Shown piece after piece: positions 6,861-12,768 of a stretch of DNA of 24,093 nt. Source of the DNA: an uncultured Porphyromonadaceae bacterium. GTDB taxonomy: Bacteria > Bacteroidota > Bacteroidia > Bacteroidales > Muribaculaceae. The position numbers were made by a program, and so were the translations under genes. The DNA lies in the NCBI GenBank assembly GCA_902495075.1, contig CABUVO010000047.1:1-24093 (forward strand), in the 5' to 3' direction. Under the pieces are notes generated by a model. That model ran no database searches. It had not been told where the DNA came from and saw nothing but the letters and a program-made list of their open reading frames with translations. Within the stretch, counting starts at the first letter, position 1. Every line of letters begins with the position of its first letter.

Positions 6861-6886
6861 TTGTGAAGCTCAAATTCGCATAAGCT

Positions 6887-6964
6887 TCATTCAATCGTGA
6901 CAAGCACATATTTCTGGGTGCCCATACCGAGATGCTCGGCATAATCGAGAAGATGGGTGCCGTT
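6887..6964 (-). pseudogene. C-terminal protein fragment in frame after the 6965 stop
   Basis: Directly after the TGA of the cupin-monooxygenase gene the same frame stays open for 25 codons, containing LLDYAEHLGMGTQKYVLV and ending at TGA 6887. It reads like the end of a real protein whose body was lost by deletion. I cannot name the family. Readthrough of the TGA would append it to the upstream protein, but I see no readthrough signal. Confidence 0.35.
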
Positions 6965-7789
6965 TCAATTTACAACTTTGTTTGCCGGGTTAAGTTCAGT
7001 CTGGTCAAGAAGTTGGAGATTTCTGACCATGTGAAGTGTTCCCTGTTTATATTTCTGGAAGTGTGCCGAGGCGATATGCTTGCGGTAGGCTTCCTGAGAG
7101 GCATACGTTTCAAGAATCGTTATGTTACAAGGATTCTCCTTTTCCTGCAAGGCATACATAGTCAGCACTCCGGGTTCTGTACGCAAGGAGATTTCGCCCA
7201 CTTCGGTTGCATACCTCATATACTCGTCAAGATACGCAGGATCTACCTCCACTTTCGACAGGCGGATTATGCCATCGGCCGACATCGGTAATTTCGCGCA
7301 CATTGCCAGTTCTTTTTCTTTTGTTGAAAATCCATATTCCGCATCAGTCACGGGCCGCAACTGCACGACATGGCCTTCAACAGCATGCTCGGTTACTGTC
7401 ATGCAAACCAACGCCTTATCGGAGGTCGCGCCATTCCAGTGGCGTACATTGGCTTTGGACACAATTACGTCACCCTTCTTTATGACACGTTTTTCCTTGC
7501 CCTCTTCCTGATAGAAACCTTCGCCATCCAGCACAAGGAGGGTCTGTTCGGCATTGGGATGGTAATGCCAGAAGTTACGGCTTCCCGGTAAAAAACAGAA
7601 ATTGGTTATCATGGAGTTGCCGCCATCCTTCAATATTGACAGATGAACCTCTCCGGTATTGTTCTCCGAAGAAGCTATGTTTTCAGCAGGGAAAATAAGC
7701 GTATTCTGTTCCATATCATAACGGGTAGCTGCCTGAATATTCAAAGTCAGGATTGACAATACGATAAACAGGGTTATTTTTGTTCTCAT
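6965..7789 (-). CDS. Secreted cupin plus antibiotic-biosynthesis-monooxygenase fusion
   Basis: 274 residues. The signal peptide MRTKITLFIVLSILTLNIQA sends it to the periplasm. Residues about 50-140 are a cupin (WHYHPNAEQTLLVLDGEG with two His and a Glu/Gln, then VSKANVRHWNGA). Residues about 175-265 are an ABM dimeric alpha/beta barrel domain (IIRLSKVEVDPAYLDEYM, ILETYASQEAYRKHIASAHF). ABM domains oxidise quinol-like substrates without a cofactor, and cupins of this kind bind a metal, so a periplasmic quinone or aromatic detoxification step is plausible (inference). It is the last gene of the operon running from 8943. The start is 6 bases after the truncated acetyltransferase. The C-terminus ends KVVN with an in-frame open tail beyond (see 6887-6964). 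Confidence 0.87.
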   Translation of the reverse strand: MRTKITLFIVLSILTLNIQAATRYDMEQNTLIFPAENIASSENNTGEVHLSILKDGGNSMITNFCFLPGSRNFWHYHPNAEQTLLVLDGEGFYQEEGKEKRVIKKGDVIVSKANVRHWNGATSDKALVCMTVTEHAVEGHVVQLRPVTDAEYGFSTKEKELAMCAKLPMSADGIIRLSKVEVDPAYLDEYMRYATEVGEISLRTEPGVLTMYALQEKENPCNITILETYASQEAYRKHIASAHFQKYKQGTLHMVRNLQLLDQTELNPANKVVN

Positions 7790-7795
7790 ACAACA

Positions 7796-8194
7796 TTATA
7801 TTATCTTCATTAACTTCGCCGGAACACCTCCGACAACTGTATTCGGCGCAACATCTTTCGTAACTACAGCACCTGCCGCAACAACGGCATTGTCACCGAT
7901 TGTCACTCCCTGCAATAAATGGCAGCAGGCATTGATGAACACTCCTTCCCCGATATTGATATTCTTTCCATAATCGGTATAGAATGGCGGAAATACACGG
8001 AGCGAGGAAGGTACTTTATATCCGAACAATTCAGACAGCAGTTCTCTTACTTCGTCGGGTGTACGGTAAGCCGTGTTCAGCAAGAAGGTAATGCGTCTTG
8101 CCTCATTGCTCATTCTGTCCATGAAACTATGGATTTCTTCGGAGTCGAGCGCATTGCCTGTCTTCACATATTCCTTGAAATCTTCCGTTGTCAT
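7796..8194 (-). pseudogene. Hexapeptide acetyltransferase with internal in-frame deletion
   Basis: 132 residues from ATG 8194 (an upstream ATG at 8209 would overlap the previous gene). The N-terminal helical part and YTDYGKNINIGEGVFINACC are normal, then the sequence passes directly to HLLQGVTIGDNAVVAAGAVV and a normal C-terminus. Compared with the intact paralogue at 5312-5884, about 54 residues are missing, including the stretch holding the catalytic His (ITINHD in the paralogue) and several beta-helix coils. The frame is kept, so a short protein can still be made, but it should lack acetyltransferase activity. It sits one base after the stop of the cyclophilin-like gene and six before the cupin-monooxygenase gene. 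Family membership is certain; calling it a pseudogene is inference. Confidence 0.8.
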
Positions 8195-8195
8195 A

Positions 8196-8696
8196 TTATT
8201 GCCGTTCAAATTTTACTTTTATGTCCCCGGCAGTTCTCAATGCCTCTATTCCGTCGCCCTCGATATGACCGATTTTGATAAGGTCATTGCTGTAAGACCA
8301 GTTCTTGCAAAAGATAGCAACATTCTTCCATGGTGCGTAGATGGTTATATCGCCGGGAACAGGCGCACATCCGCGTGTCACGCCAGCCAAATCGAGTGCC
8401 GGCGTCGGATAGAATATCTTTTCTGTTGTATTGTTGAAATCTTCAAGAGTTGCCTCTAAGGGAAGACGGGATAAAAAATCCCTTCCTGCGGCGTTATCTT
8501 CCATCATCGCCGTAATGGTTTTATCTCCAATTATGATGTTCATTATCATTGATTCGTTTGTTTCTTCATTGTTCCCTTCCGATGGTTTAGTCGTCTCCGA
8601 TTGAGCCGGAATTTCAGGCTCTCCATTTCCGCAACCATAGGCAGTAATCGAAAGAGCCGCAACGAAAAGAATTGATGCAAACATAATCTTACTCAT
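8196..8696 (-). CDS. Cyclophilin-like domain lipoprotein
   Basis: 166 residues from ATG 8696. MSKIMFASILFVAALSITAY then GC forms a lipoprotein signal (lipobox ending AYGC), followed by a Pro/Ser/Glu-rich linker to about residue 50. The remaining 115 residues are a cyclophilin-like beta-barrel (MNIIIGDKTITAMMEDN, FLSRLPLEATLEDFN, GDITIYAPWKNVAIF). This family is common next to flavodoxins, AraC regulators and aldo/keto reductases in gut bacteria. No enzymatic role is established, and the classical prolyl-isomerase residues are not evident. It starts 4 bases after the 80-residue protein upstream and runs into the truncated acetyltransferase with one base between. Extending the frame upstream to 8816 adds non-signal sequence and is not supported. 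Confidence 0.85.
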   Translation of the reverse strand: MSKIMFASILFVAALSITAYGCGNGEPEIPAQSETTKPSEGNNEETNESMIMNIIIGDKTITAMMEDNAAGRDFLSRLPLEATLEDFNNTTEKIFYPTPALDLAGVTRGCAPVPGDITIYAPWKNVAIFCKNWSYSNDLIKIGHIEGDGIEALRTAGDIKVKFERQ

Positions 8697-8700
8697 AGCT

Positions 8701-8943
8701 TTAATTGTTTGTTTCCACGAACTCGACACAAGAAGGCCGTATGCCCATATCCCGTAAAATCGCCATTTCGTTTTCTTCAAATAAGATGGCTTTATCATTT
8801 TCGTTTTGTCGGTCACCCAAAATGCCCTCCTGACACATAAAGTGACTGATTACCTGTTGCGGGGTAATGGAATAGCGGGAGGCAATGTAATCAATCACCT
8901 CGTCGCTACATACAGATTTCGGTACTGTTATCTTGCTGTCCAT
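8701..8943 (-). CDS. Small protein of unknown function (80 aa)
   Basis: First gene of the leftward operon. ATG 8943 follows a TAATTTTG promoter by about 21 bases. The product MDSKITVPKSV... is acidic and soluble, with a helical N-terminal half (DEVIDYIASRYSITPQQVIS), a Cys at 12 and another at 37, and ends SCVEFVETN. There is no signal peptide. I do not recognise a named domain. Its coupling to secreted cyclophilin-like and cupin-monooxygenase genes suggests a cytoplasmic accessory or regulatory role, but nothing in the sequence shows which. Confidence 0.7.
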   Translation of the reverse strand: MDSKITVPKSVCSDEVIDYIASRYSITPQQVISHFMCQEGILGDRQNENDKAILFEENEMAILRDMGIRPSCVEFVETNN

Positions 8944-8964
8944 AGTTTCTATAATTTGACATTG

Positions 8965-8972
8965 CAAAATTA
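8965..8972 (-). promoter_or_regulatory. -7 element of the 8943-6965 operon
   Basis: TAATTTTG on the minus strand, 22 bases before ATG 8943. The divergent promoter for the AraC gene at 9085 lies about 90 bp to the right, so the pair forms one shared control region. Confidence 0.7.
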
Positions 8973-9058
8973 GACAGTCCGAAGGTAATGAGGCATCCAA
9001 ATTCTTGGGAATCCATATCAAAAACACTGAATCGACTTATCATCTCGCGTTTTTTTAG

Positions 9059-9066
9059 TAACTTTG
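9059..9066 (+). promoter_or_regulatory. -7 element of the divergent AraC gene
   Basis: TAACTTTG, ending 18 bases before ATG 9085. A candidate upstream TTG is not obvious; a T-rich run lies just before it. Confidence 0.7.
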
Positions 9067-9084
9067 CACTTGACAATCAAGTCA

Positions 9085-9990
9085 ATGACTATGACAAAAA
9101 TACTGAAAGTCAACGAAACTTCCGATTACAGCGGGTATCATGGTGTAACTGACCGACATCCGCTGATAACTGTCATTGACTTCTCTGAAATCTCACCGAT
9201 ACGTCATAGTCTTAACAGATATGGTGTTTATGGCGTGTTCGTACAGGAGGACAATGACCTTGACCTGACGTATGGATGCGGCAGATATGATTACAAAGAC
9301 GGCTCGCTTATCTGCGTCGCACCGGGACAGATTGGCGGAAAGGAGGATAACGGAGAGAGGGCTTCTATTGGAGGATGGGCTTTGCTTTTTCATCCTGACC
9401 TCATACATGGTACCCAACTTGAAAAAGAAATAAGGCATTACTCTTTTTTTGATTACAGTGTCAACGAGGCCCTACATATGAATGAGAAGGAGCATGACAT
9501 TGTGGTGGCTATATTCAAGCGTATAAAATCTGAAATAAGCGATTCTCATGACAACTTCCAAAATGACATTCTTGTCGGGTATCTTTCTTTACTGCTTAAA
9601 TATTGTCAACGATTTTATAACCGTCAGTTCATTACCAGAAAATTATCCAACAACGATATACTGTCAAGATTCGATAGTTTCCTGAATGGATATTTCGCAG
9701 AAAGCCGTCAAATGAAGGACGGACTACCGACTGTGAACATCTGCGCTGAATATCTTTGCCTGTCAACCAATTATTTCAGTGACCTTATAAAAAAGATGAC
9801 CGGTGAGAGTGCAGGCCGTTTGATTAGACAGTTTATTATCCGGCAGATAAAGAATGAACTTGCCTCAGGACTTACAGTAGCGGAGGCAGCGTACAAGCTC
9901 GGTTTTGAATATCCTGCCCATCTGAGCCGGATGTTCAAAAAAGAAACCGGCATGACTCCGACCGACTACATCCAATCGCGCAATAAATAA
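9085..9990 (+). CDS. AraC-family regulator
   Basis: About 301 residues from ATG 9085 (ATG 9091 is equally possible). An in-frame TTG at 9064 lies inside the promoter and is excluded. The N-terminal 180 residues form the ligand-binding half (LITVIDFSEISPI, HSLNRYGVYGVFVQED, WALLFHPDLIHGTQL), as in AraC regulators that control oxidoreductase operons in Bacteroidales. The C-terminal part carries two helix-turn-helix units (VNICAEYLCLSTNYFSDLIK and VAEAAYKLGFEYPAHLSRMF followed by GMTPTDYI). It is divergent from the 80-aa/cyclophilin-like/cupin operon with about 140 bp between starts, so that operon is its likely target. An intrinsic terminator follows the stop. Confidence 0.88.
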   Translation: MTMTKILKVNETSDYSGYHGVTDRHPLITVIDFSEISPIRHSLNRYGVYGVFVQEDNDLDLTYGCGRYDYKDGSLICVAPGQIGGKEDNGERASIGGWALLFHPDLIHGTQLEKEIRHYSFFDYSVNEALHMNEKEHDIVVAIFKRIKSEISDSHDNFQNDILVGYLSLLLKYCQRFYNRQFITRKLSNNDILSRFDSFLNGYFAESRQMKDGLPTVNICAEYLCLSTNYFSDLIKKMTGESAGRLIRQFIIRQIKNELASGLTVAEAAYKLGFEYPAHLSRMFKKETGMTPTDYIQSRNK

Positions 9991-9991
9991 C

Positions 9992-10036
9992 AACAGACAG
10001 GCTGATATAAAGCATCAACCCGTCTGTTCGCTTTTA
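9992..10036 (+). terminator. Intrinsic terminator after the AraC gene
   Basis: Stem AACAGACAGG with CCCGTCTGTT (one mismatch), loop of about 17 bases, then CGCTTTTATC. It begins two bases after the stop codon. Confidence 0.65.
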
Positions 10037-10129
10037 TCCGCCAATAAAAATTTGGCAAAGAGTGACACCCTATATTAATATTTTCTAATGGAAGTTTCCT
10101 CGCTCTTTATAAGAAGTCCTCTTGTAGCA

Positions 10130-10579
10130 TTATTGTTTTGTTGCAATCTTTTTGAACTTGTCAACAACAAATATTGCAATTTCCAAATCCTGCTTTTTTG
10201 AGCCACCGCCAACACCTATCGCACCGACAACTTTGCCGTCAACAATCAGAAGTATACCCCCCGGAACAAGAGTAATGCGGTGGTCACAAGTGTTCAGACC
10301 CATCAGATTGCCACCATCGGCAACAAGTGGAATAAGGTCATCCGTAGCAGTCTTAGTTATTGCTGCGGTATATGCCTTATCGGGAACGAGCGTTGCATTC
10401 AATATAGTTGCATTCAATATAAGAGCATCACCGAATCGGCGGAATAGACGAGGATTGCACAGAATGTCGCAGGTTTCATCAGTCAGCACAGACTCTGATA
10501 TTCTTACTGCTTGAGCGTTTACTGACTATATTCCTATGAAACACAGTATCAGGCTTATGATTAACGATTTCATTGGCAT
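10130..10579 (-). pseudogene. DUF336/GlcG-type haem-binding protein gene, inactivated
   Basis: The C-terminal half is intact: DKAYTAAITKTATDDLIPL, LNTCDHRITLVPGGILLIVD and VGAIGVGGGSKKQDLEIA are the GlcG/HbpS core. Reading upstream in the same frame reaches a signal peptide, MPMKSLIISLILCFIGI, interrupted by TAG at 10528-10526 and followed by SVNAQ. Between the signal and the core, a stretch of the usual domain is missing (TDETCDILC jumps to LFRRFGDAL). A perfect 15-bp tandem duplication at 10392-10421 inserts five extra residues (LNATI repeated). So the gene has a nonsense codon, a deletion and a duplication. The intact family is exported and binds haem or small ligands. Translation from GTG 10489 could still make a 119-residue protein without a signal. 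Confidence 0.75.
10392..10421. repeat. 2 x 15-bp perfect tandem duplication
   Basis: GTTGCATTCAATATA twice in succession inside the haem-binding gene, keeping frame. It looks like a recent replication-slippage event. Confidence 0.9.
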
Positions 10580-10584
10580 TGACT

Positions 10585-10707
10585 TCACATTTTTATTACT
10601 GCACGGAAATGTGTCTTTGCCGCCATCATTTTCTCGTATGCTTCATTCAAACGCGTTCTTAAAAAGTCGCCTATTTCCCGAGTTTTGTCTAAGTTACGTC
10701 TTTGCAA
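10585..10707 (-). pseudogene. C-terminal remnant of a zinc-type alcohol dehydrogenase
   Basis: A minus-strand open frame of 40 codons ends five bases upstream of the haem-binding gene's ATG. Its last part, TRLNEAYEKMMAAKTHFRAV then IKM, is the usual tail of NAD(P)-dependent medium-chain alcohol dehydrogenases. Nothing of the catalytic or Rossmann part remains upstream. The close spacing suggests the dehydrogenase once preceded the haem-binding gene in an operon before deletion removed most of it. Confidence 0.55.
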
Positions 10708-10732
10708 GTATCAGATACTAAATATTTTAAGA

Positions 10733-10795
10733 GCGTTTTAGGCACTATTTAGGCACTAAAACGCAATTTGAAAACTTAGTGCCTGGTTAGTGCCT
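10733..10795. promoter_or_regulatory. Symmetric array of four AGGCACTA boxes
   Basis: AGGCACTA at 10740-10747 and 10751-10758, then its reverse complement TAGTGCCT at 10777-10784 and 10788-10795. Box starts within each pair are exactly 11 bp apart (about one helical turn), and the array is symmetric about 10767.5. A second nested inverted repeat, GCGTTTTAG (10733-10741) and CTAAAACGC (10756-10764), encloses the left pair. AGTATC-A-GATACT lies at 10707-10719. The layout suits cooperative binding by a dimeric or tetrameric protein, such as integrase arm sites, a partition site or a repressor operator. No gene of that type is adjacent. The rest of the 10.58-11.16 kb gap holds the terminator, the att-like scar and one palindrome listed below. 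Confidence 0.7.
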
Positions 10796-10861
10796 AGACT
10801 ATGTCTGGTGAGGTCTTTTTTTGGTCTTATACCGGTCCTCAATCCGATAGGATTAGACACG

Positions 10862-10895
10862 AAAAAACCTCGGAACTATCTGATAGTCCGAGGTT
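10862..10895 (-). terminator. Strong intrinsic terminator
   Basis: Stem AACCTCGGA-ACTAT / ATAGT-CCGAGGTT with a 3-base loop and one bulge; on the minus strand it is followed by TTTTTT. It would end leftward transcription from the XRE genes at 11163-12419. It also shields the dead redox genes from that transcript. Confidence 0.8.
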
Positions 10896-10925
10896 TGTCT
10901 CGAATTTTCCGATTTAGTTCGGAAG

Positions 10926-10970
10926 TACTTAGTGGAGCTGGAGGGACTTGTCCCTATCACTCCAAATGCG
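10926..10970. other. Degenerate copy of the ssrA 3' end (candidate att scar)
   Basis: TACTTAGTGGAG (10926-10937) is identical to 15835-15846 at the tmRNA 3' end. The resemblance continues: GAGGG, a CCCT arm that still pairs with the GGGA before it as in a T-arm, then TCCAAA-GCG. The orientation is the same as in ssrA. The 3' end of ssrA is a classic integration site for tyrosine-recombinase islands, so this looks like the far-end duplication left by an element inserted at 15841. Confidence 0.5.
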
Positions 10971-10986
10971 CTTATATCAGCAACTT

Positions 10987-11004
10987 GCAAAATCGAGATT
11001 TTGC
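10987..11004. repeat. Perfect palindrome GCAAAATC-GA-GATTTTGC
   Basis: Eight-base arms with a 2-bp centre, about 160 bp downstream of the XRE stop at 11163. No T-run follows, so it is not an obvious terminator; it may be a protein site. A weaker related GCAACTTGC precedes it. Confidence 0.6.
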
Positions 11005-11162
11005 TGTGCCACTAATTTGCAACCTAATTTCATGAACCCCGTTCTGCCTCTTGCAACACGGCTGTTGTTGGTTCCTTTATAAGTGCAAAGATAGTGCTTT
11101 TACGGCCAACAATCAAGCCCGAAGGTTCGATTTAACGATTCTTATGCCGAGTGTTAACATAA

Positions 11163-11483
11163 TCAGCGGGATGCAAATGCAGGCTCAAGAATCTCCAGCT
11201 CAAGTGCGGATTCTATTTTGGAGATAGTCTCGATCGAGAGGTTTTCCGTACCCTTCAGGACTCTTGAGATATATTGCTGAGAGCACCCCATCTTTGCGGC
11301 TAACGATTTTTGTGTAAGCCCAAGCTCTTCCATTCTGTCGAGCATCATCATGGCTATGCGTTGCGAGTAGCGAAGCCACGACTTGTTCGCCATACGCCAT
11401 TCGGCATTCTCCCGCCAACGGGAGGGAGTCGCGCTTTCGTGCTCTTTTAGACGCGATATTATTTCATCTTTAGTTTTCATCAT
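11163..11483 (-). CDS. XRE-type HTH protein, HigA-like antitoxin family
   Basis: 106 residues (a second ATG lies at 11480). Residues 1-45 are a charged helical arm (SRLKEHESATPSRWRENAEW). Residues about 48-100 form an XRE helix-turn-helix (RMEELGLTQKSLAAKMGCSQ, QYISRVLKGTENLSIETISK). Proteins with this layout are usually antitoxins or small autoregulators in Bacteroidales accessory DNA. No intact toxin partner is adjacent: the only upstream neighbour is a 40-codon ORF 11 bases away, which may be the stub of one. The strong terminator at 10862 closes the transcript. DNA binding is well supported; the antitoxin role is inference. Confidence 0.8.
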   Translation of the reverse strand: MMKTKDEIISRLKEHESATPSRWRENAEWRMANKSWLRYSQRIAMMMLDRMEELGLTQKSLAAKMGCSQQYISRVLKGTENLSIETISKIESALELEILEPAFASR

Positions 11484-11494
11484 ATACTACTTTC

Positions 11495-11617
11495 TTAACT
11501 GATTTCTGCAAGATAGTCCCTGAAGGAATCTATATCGGAAATATCATTGGCAAGCAAGAAATTCCTGACCTTTTCCATTCGGGCCAACTCCACTAATGTG
11601 TGCTCCCGTTCCTGCAT
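11495..11617 (-). CDS. Small ORF, 40 aa, possibly a C-terminal stub
   Basis: MQEREHTLVELARMEKVRNF... ends YLAEIS, 11 bases before the ATG of the XRE gene at 11483. The frame is open for a further 20 codons upstream, back to the stop of the XRE gene at 11678, so it may be the end of a longer protein lost by deletion. The composition is strongly helical and charged. I do not recognise it. Position suggests it was the partner of one of the two flanking XRE genes. Confidence 0.4.
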   Translation of the reverse strand: MQEREHTLVELARMEKVRNFLLANDISDIDSFRDYLAEIS

Positions 11618-11650
11618 TGTTCGCGTCAGTTTGATTGCTCCGCCCGTTAT

Positions 11651-11895
11651 CCCGTCTGTCCTGATGAATGGGAACTTTTATACACCGGCAACCTGAAGAA
11701 TAGGGATGCCAAGTACATTCTCGATTGATGAGATTGTCTCAATTGTAAAGTTGTGGGTGCCTCGCATCCATTTGCTGATTTCGGATTCCTTCTTGCCAAG
11801 CATATTGGCGAGGTCTCTTTGTTTTAGTCCCTTTTCTTCCAGTATGCTGTGAATCCTGTCAACTATAAGGAAAGACAGGTCAACCCGATGACGGA
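11651..11895. repeat. 245-bp direct repeat, right copy (DR2)
   Basis: Partner of 2677-2921, same orientation, equal length, about 90% identical. This copy holds the XRE gene in its native form, so it is the likely donor. Recombination between the copies would remove 8,974 bp. Confidence 0.9.
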
Positions 11896-11947
11896 CTTCG
11901 GGAGAAACTTTAGCCCGGCGAGCCTCTATAATACTACTTCTTTTCAT
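11678..11947 (-). CDS. XRE-family HTH, putative antitoxin
   Basis: 89 residues. A basic N-terminus (MKRSSIIEARRAKVSPEVRH) precedes an XRE domain: DRIHSILEEKGLKQRDLANM, LGKKESEISKWMRGTHNFTI, then ENVLGIPILQVAGV. The start lies inside the end of the preceding gene (14-base overlap), the toxin-then-antitoxin arrangement of higBA-type operons. A second, N-terminally truncated copy of the gene is fused to a flavodoxin fragment near 2.9 kb. The upstream operator-like repeat at 12433-12452 fits autoregulation by this protein. Confidence 0.82.
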   Translation of the reverse strand: MKRSSIIEARRAKVSPEVRHRVDLSFLIVDRIHSILEEKGLKQRDLANMLGKKESEISKWMRGTHNFTIETISSIENVLGIPILQVAGV

Positions 11948-12419
11948 CGCGGGTAAAATTAAGATTTCCTATAATTTCTTTATCTACAATATAAAGAGTA
12001 CCGTTTGATAGTCTGGATGAAATAAATCGACTTGTATCAACTAACGTCTCCACATAATCTGACAAAGATTCACTTTCCTGCCATGTAGCGCAGTCCTTGA
12101 CACCTCCGTTGCCGAAGATGAGAATCTTGTCTGAAAGCCTAATACAATAAAGACGCAGATTGCTGGTTTCAATGGGTATTGCGCTGACACCATCACCAAA
12201 CTTTCCTTCATAGCGGAAATATCTCTCGAGAGCTCCGCTCTCGCCTATTCTGTCGAGCCATGCGATTATGGTGTCAATGTCTTCATCATACTCGCAACCT
12301 TCAGGAAACTTTTCAAAGAACCTTTCAAGTTCAGAGAGCTCTTCCTCATCAAGATGAACACTGTAAAAATTCACAGCGTCGTGCTCCTCAATCTGTTCTA
12401 TGGAATATTTCTGCGTCAT
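11934..12419 (-). CDS. Putative toxin (161 aa) paired with an XRE antitoxin
   Basis: An acidic protein with no signal peptide. Residues 1-60 are charged and helical. The centre (about 65-115) reads ALERYFRYEGKFGDGVSAIP, LRLYCIRLSDKILIFGNGG, followed by VKD and helical segments. The RLYCIRLSDKILIFGNGG strand pair resembles the core of RelE/HigB-like (Gp49-type) toxins, which cleave mRNA on the ribosome. The extra N- and C-terminal regions make it longer than the usual 90-120 residues. Gene order, the 14-base overlap with an XRE gene and a palindromic promoter all fit a type II toxin-antitoxin pair. Catalytic residues cannot be assigned by eye, and it may belong to an uncharacterised branch. 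Confidence 0.6.
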   Translation of the reverse strand: MTQKYSIEQIEEHDAVNFYSVHLDEEELSELERFFEKFPEGCEYDEDIDTIIAWLDRIGESGALERYFRYEGKFGDGVSAIPIETSNLRLYCIRLSDKILIFGNGGVKDCATWQESESLSDYVETLVDTSRFISSRLSNGTLYIVDKEIIGNLNFTRDEKK

Positions 12420-12432
12420 GCTTAACTTAAAG

Positions 12433-12452
12433 ATTAACTTCGCAAAGTTAAT
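12433..12452 (-). promoter_or_regulatory. Promoter-operator of the toxin-XRE pair
   Basis: ATTAACTT-CGCA-AAGTTAAT, an 8-bp inverted repeat, overlaps TAACTTTG (12450 down to 12443), which is 24 bases before ATG 12419. Related TTAACTT half-sites occur at 12421-12432 and, inverted, at 12484-12495, as expected for a cooperative autoregulated toxin-antitoxin promoter. Confidence 0.65.
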
Positions 12453-12540
12453 AACTCTTTTTCAATACAACAAATTAATTCACCTTAAAGTTAAGTCGAG
12501 GGCGTGTTTTTTCACCCTCTTTGACTATCCCTGAGAAGTG

Positions 12541-12690
12541 TTGACAGATTTGAGGGCGATTAACTAATGTGGTTTACACCGTCTGGGACGGTTCTCTAAT
12601 TCTCTTTACACGTTTTTGTCGGTTGACTGATTCGGTTTACAGATTTTGGTCTGTGAACTGTTTTTCTTTACACCTCTTTGCAGAAAGGTG
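12541..12690. repeat. Degenerate 31-32 bp tandem repeat at the IS left end
   Basis: TTTACA-like cores begin at 12541 (TTGACA, inside the terminal inverted repeat), 12573, 12605, 12636 and 12667, with spacings of 32, 32, 31 and 31 bp. On the minus strand the unit reads TGTAAA, then about 4 bases, ATYAGT-like, then AACCG-like and a variable remainder. Short inverted pairs precede several cores (for example ACCGTC/GACGGT and ACAGA/TCTGT). The right end has only the first unit. Confidence 0.7.
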
Positions 12691-12718
12691 TCGAAGTTCC
12701 ACTGTCGTCCTCGGAATG

Positions 12719-12748
12719 CAAATTTAACAAGATTCCACGGCAATGCAA
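12719..12748 (-). promoter_or_regulatory. Leftward promoter inside the IS
   Basis: TTG at 12748-12746, exactly 19 bp, then TAAATTTG at 12726-12719 on the minus strand, a textbook Bacteroidetes promoter. It would transcribe the 31-bp repeats and continue out of the IS towards the toxin-XRE pair. No ORF of note lies within the IS downstream of it. Confidence 0.55.
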
Positions 12749-12768
12749 TGCCTGTCGTGGATTTTTTG
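12735..12768 (+). terminator. Rightward hairpin with T-run inside the IS
   Basis: CCACG (12735-12739) pairs with CGTGG (12756-12760), with further inner pairing of GCA/TGC, followed by ATTTTTTG. It would stop rightward transcription entering the IS from outside and protect against readthrough antisense to the transposase. Confidence 0.5.

Noticed and set aside
10926..10970. tRNA gene
   Set aside because: Only a T-arm/acceptor-like 3' part is present; no anticodon or D arm. It matches the ssrA 3' end better.
10790..11035. 81-codon plus-strand frame across the terminator and att-like scar
   Set aside because: It spans a strong hairpin terminator and palindromes; the protein has no family features.
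2677..11895. Composite transposon bounded by the 245-bp repeats
   Set aside because: The repeats contain an XRE gene, no transposase, no terminal inverted repeats and no target duplication.
12541..12690. CRISPR-like reading of the 31-bp repeats
   Set aside because: The units are degenerate along their whole length with only a TGTAAA-type core fixed, no distinct spacers and no cas genes.
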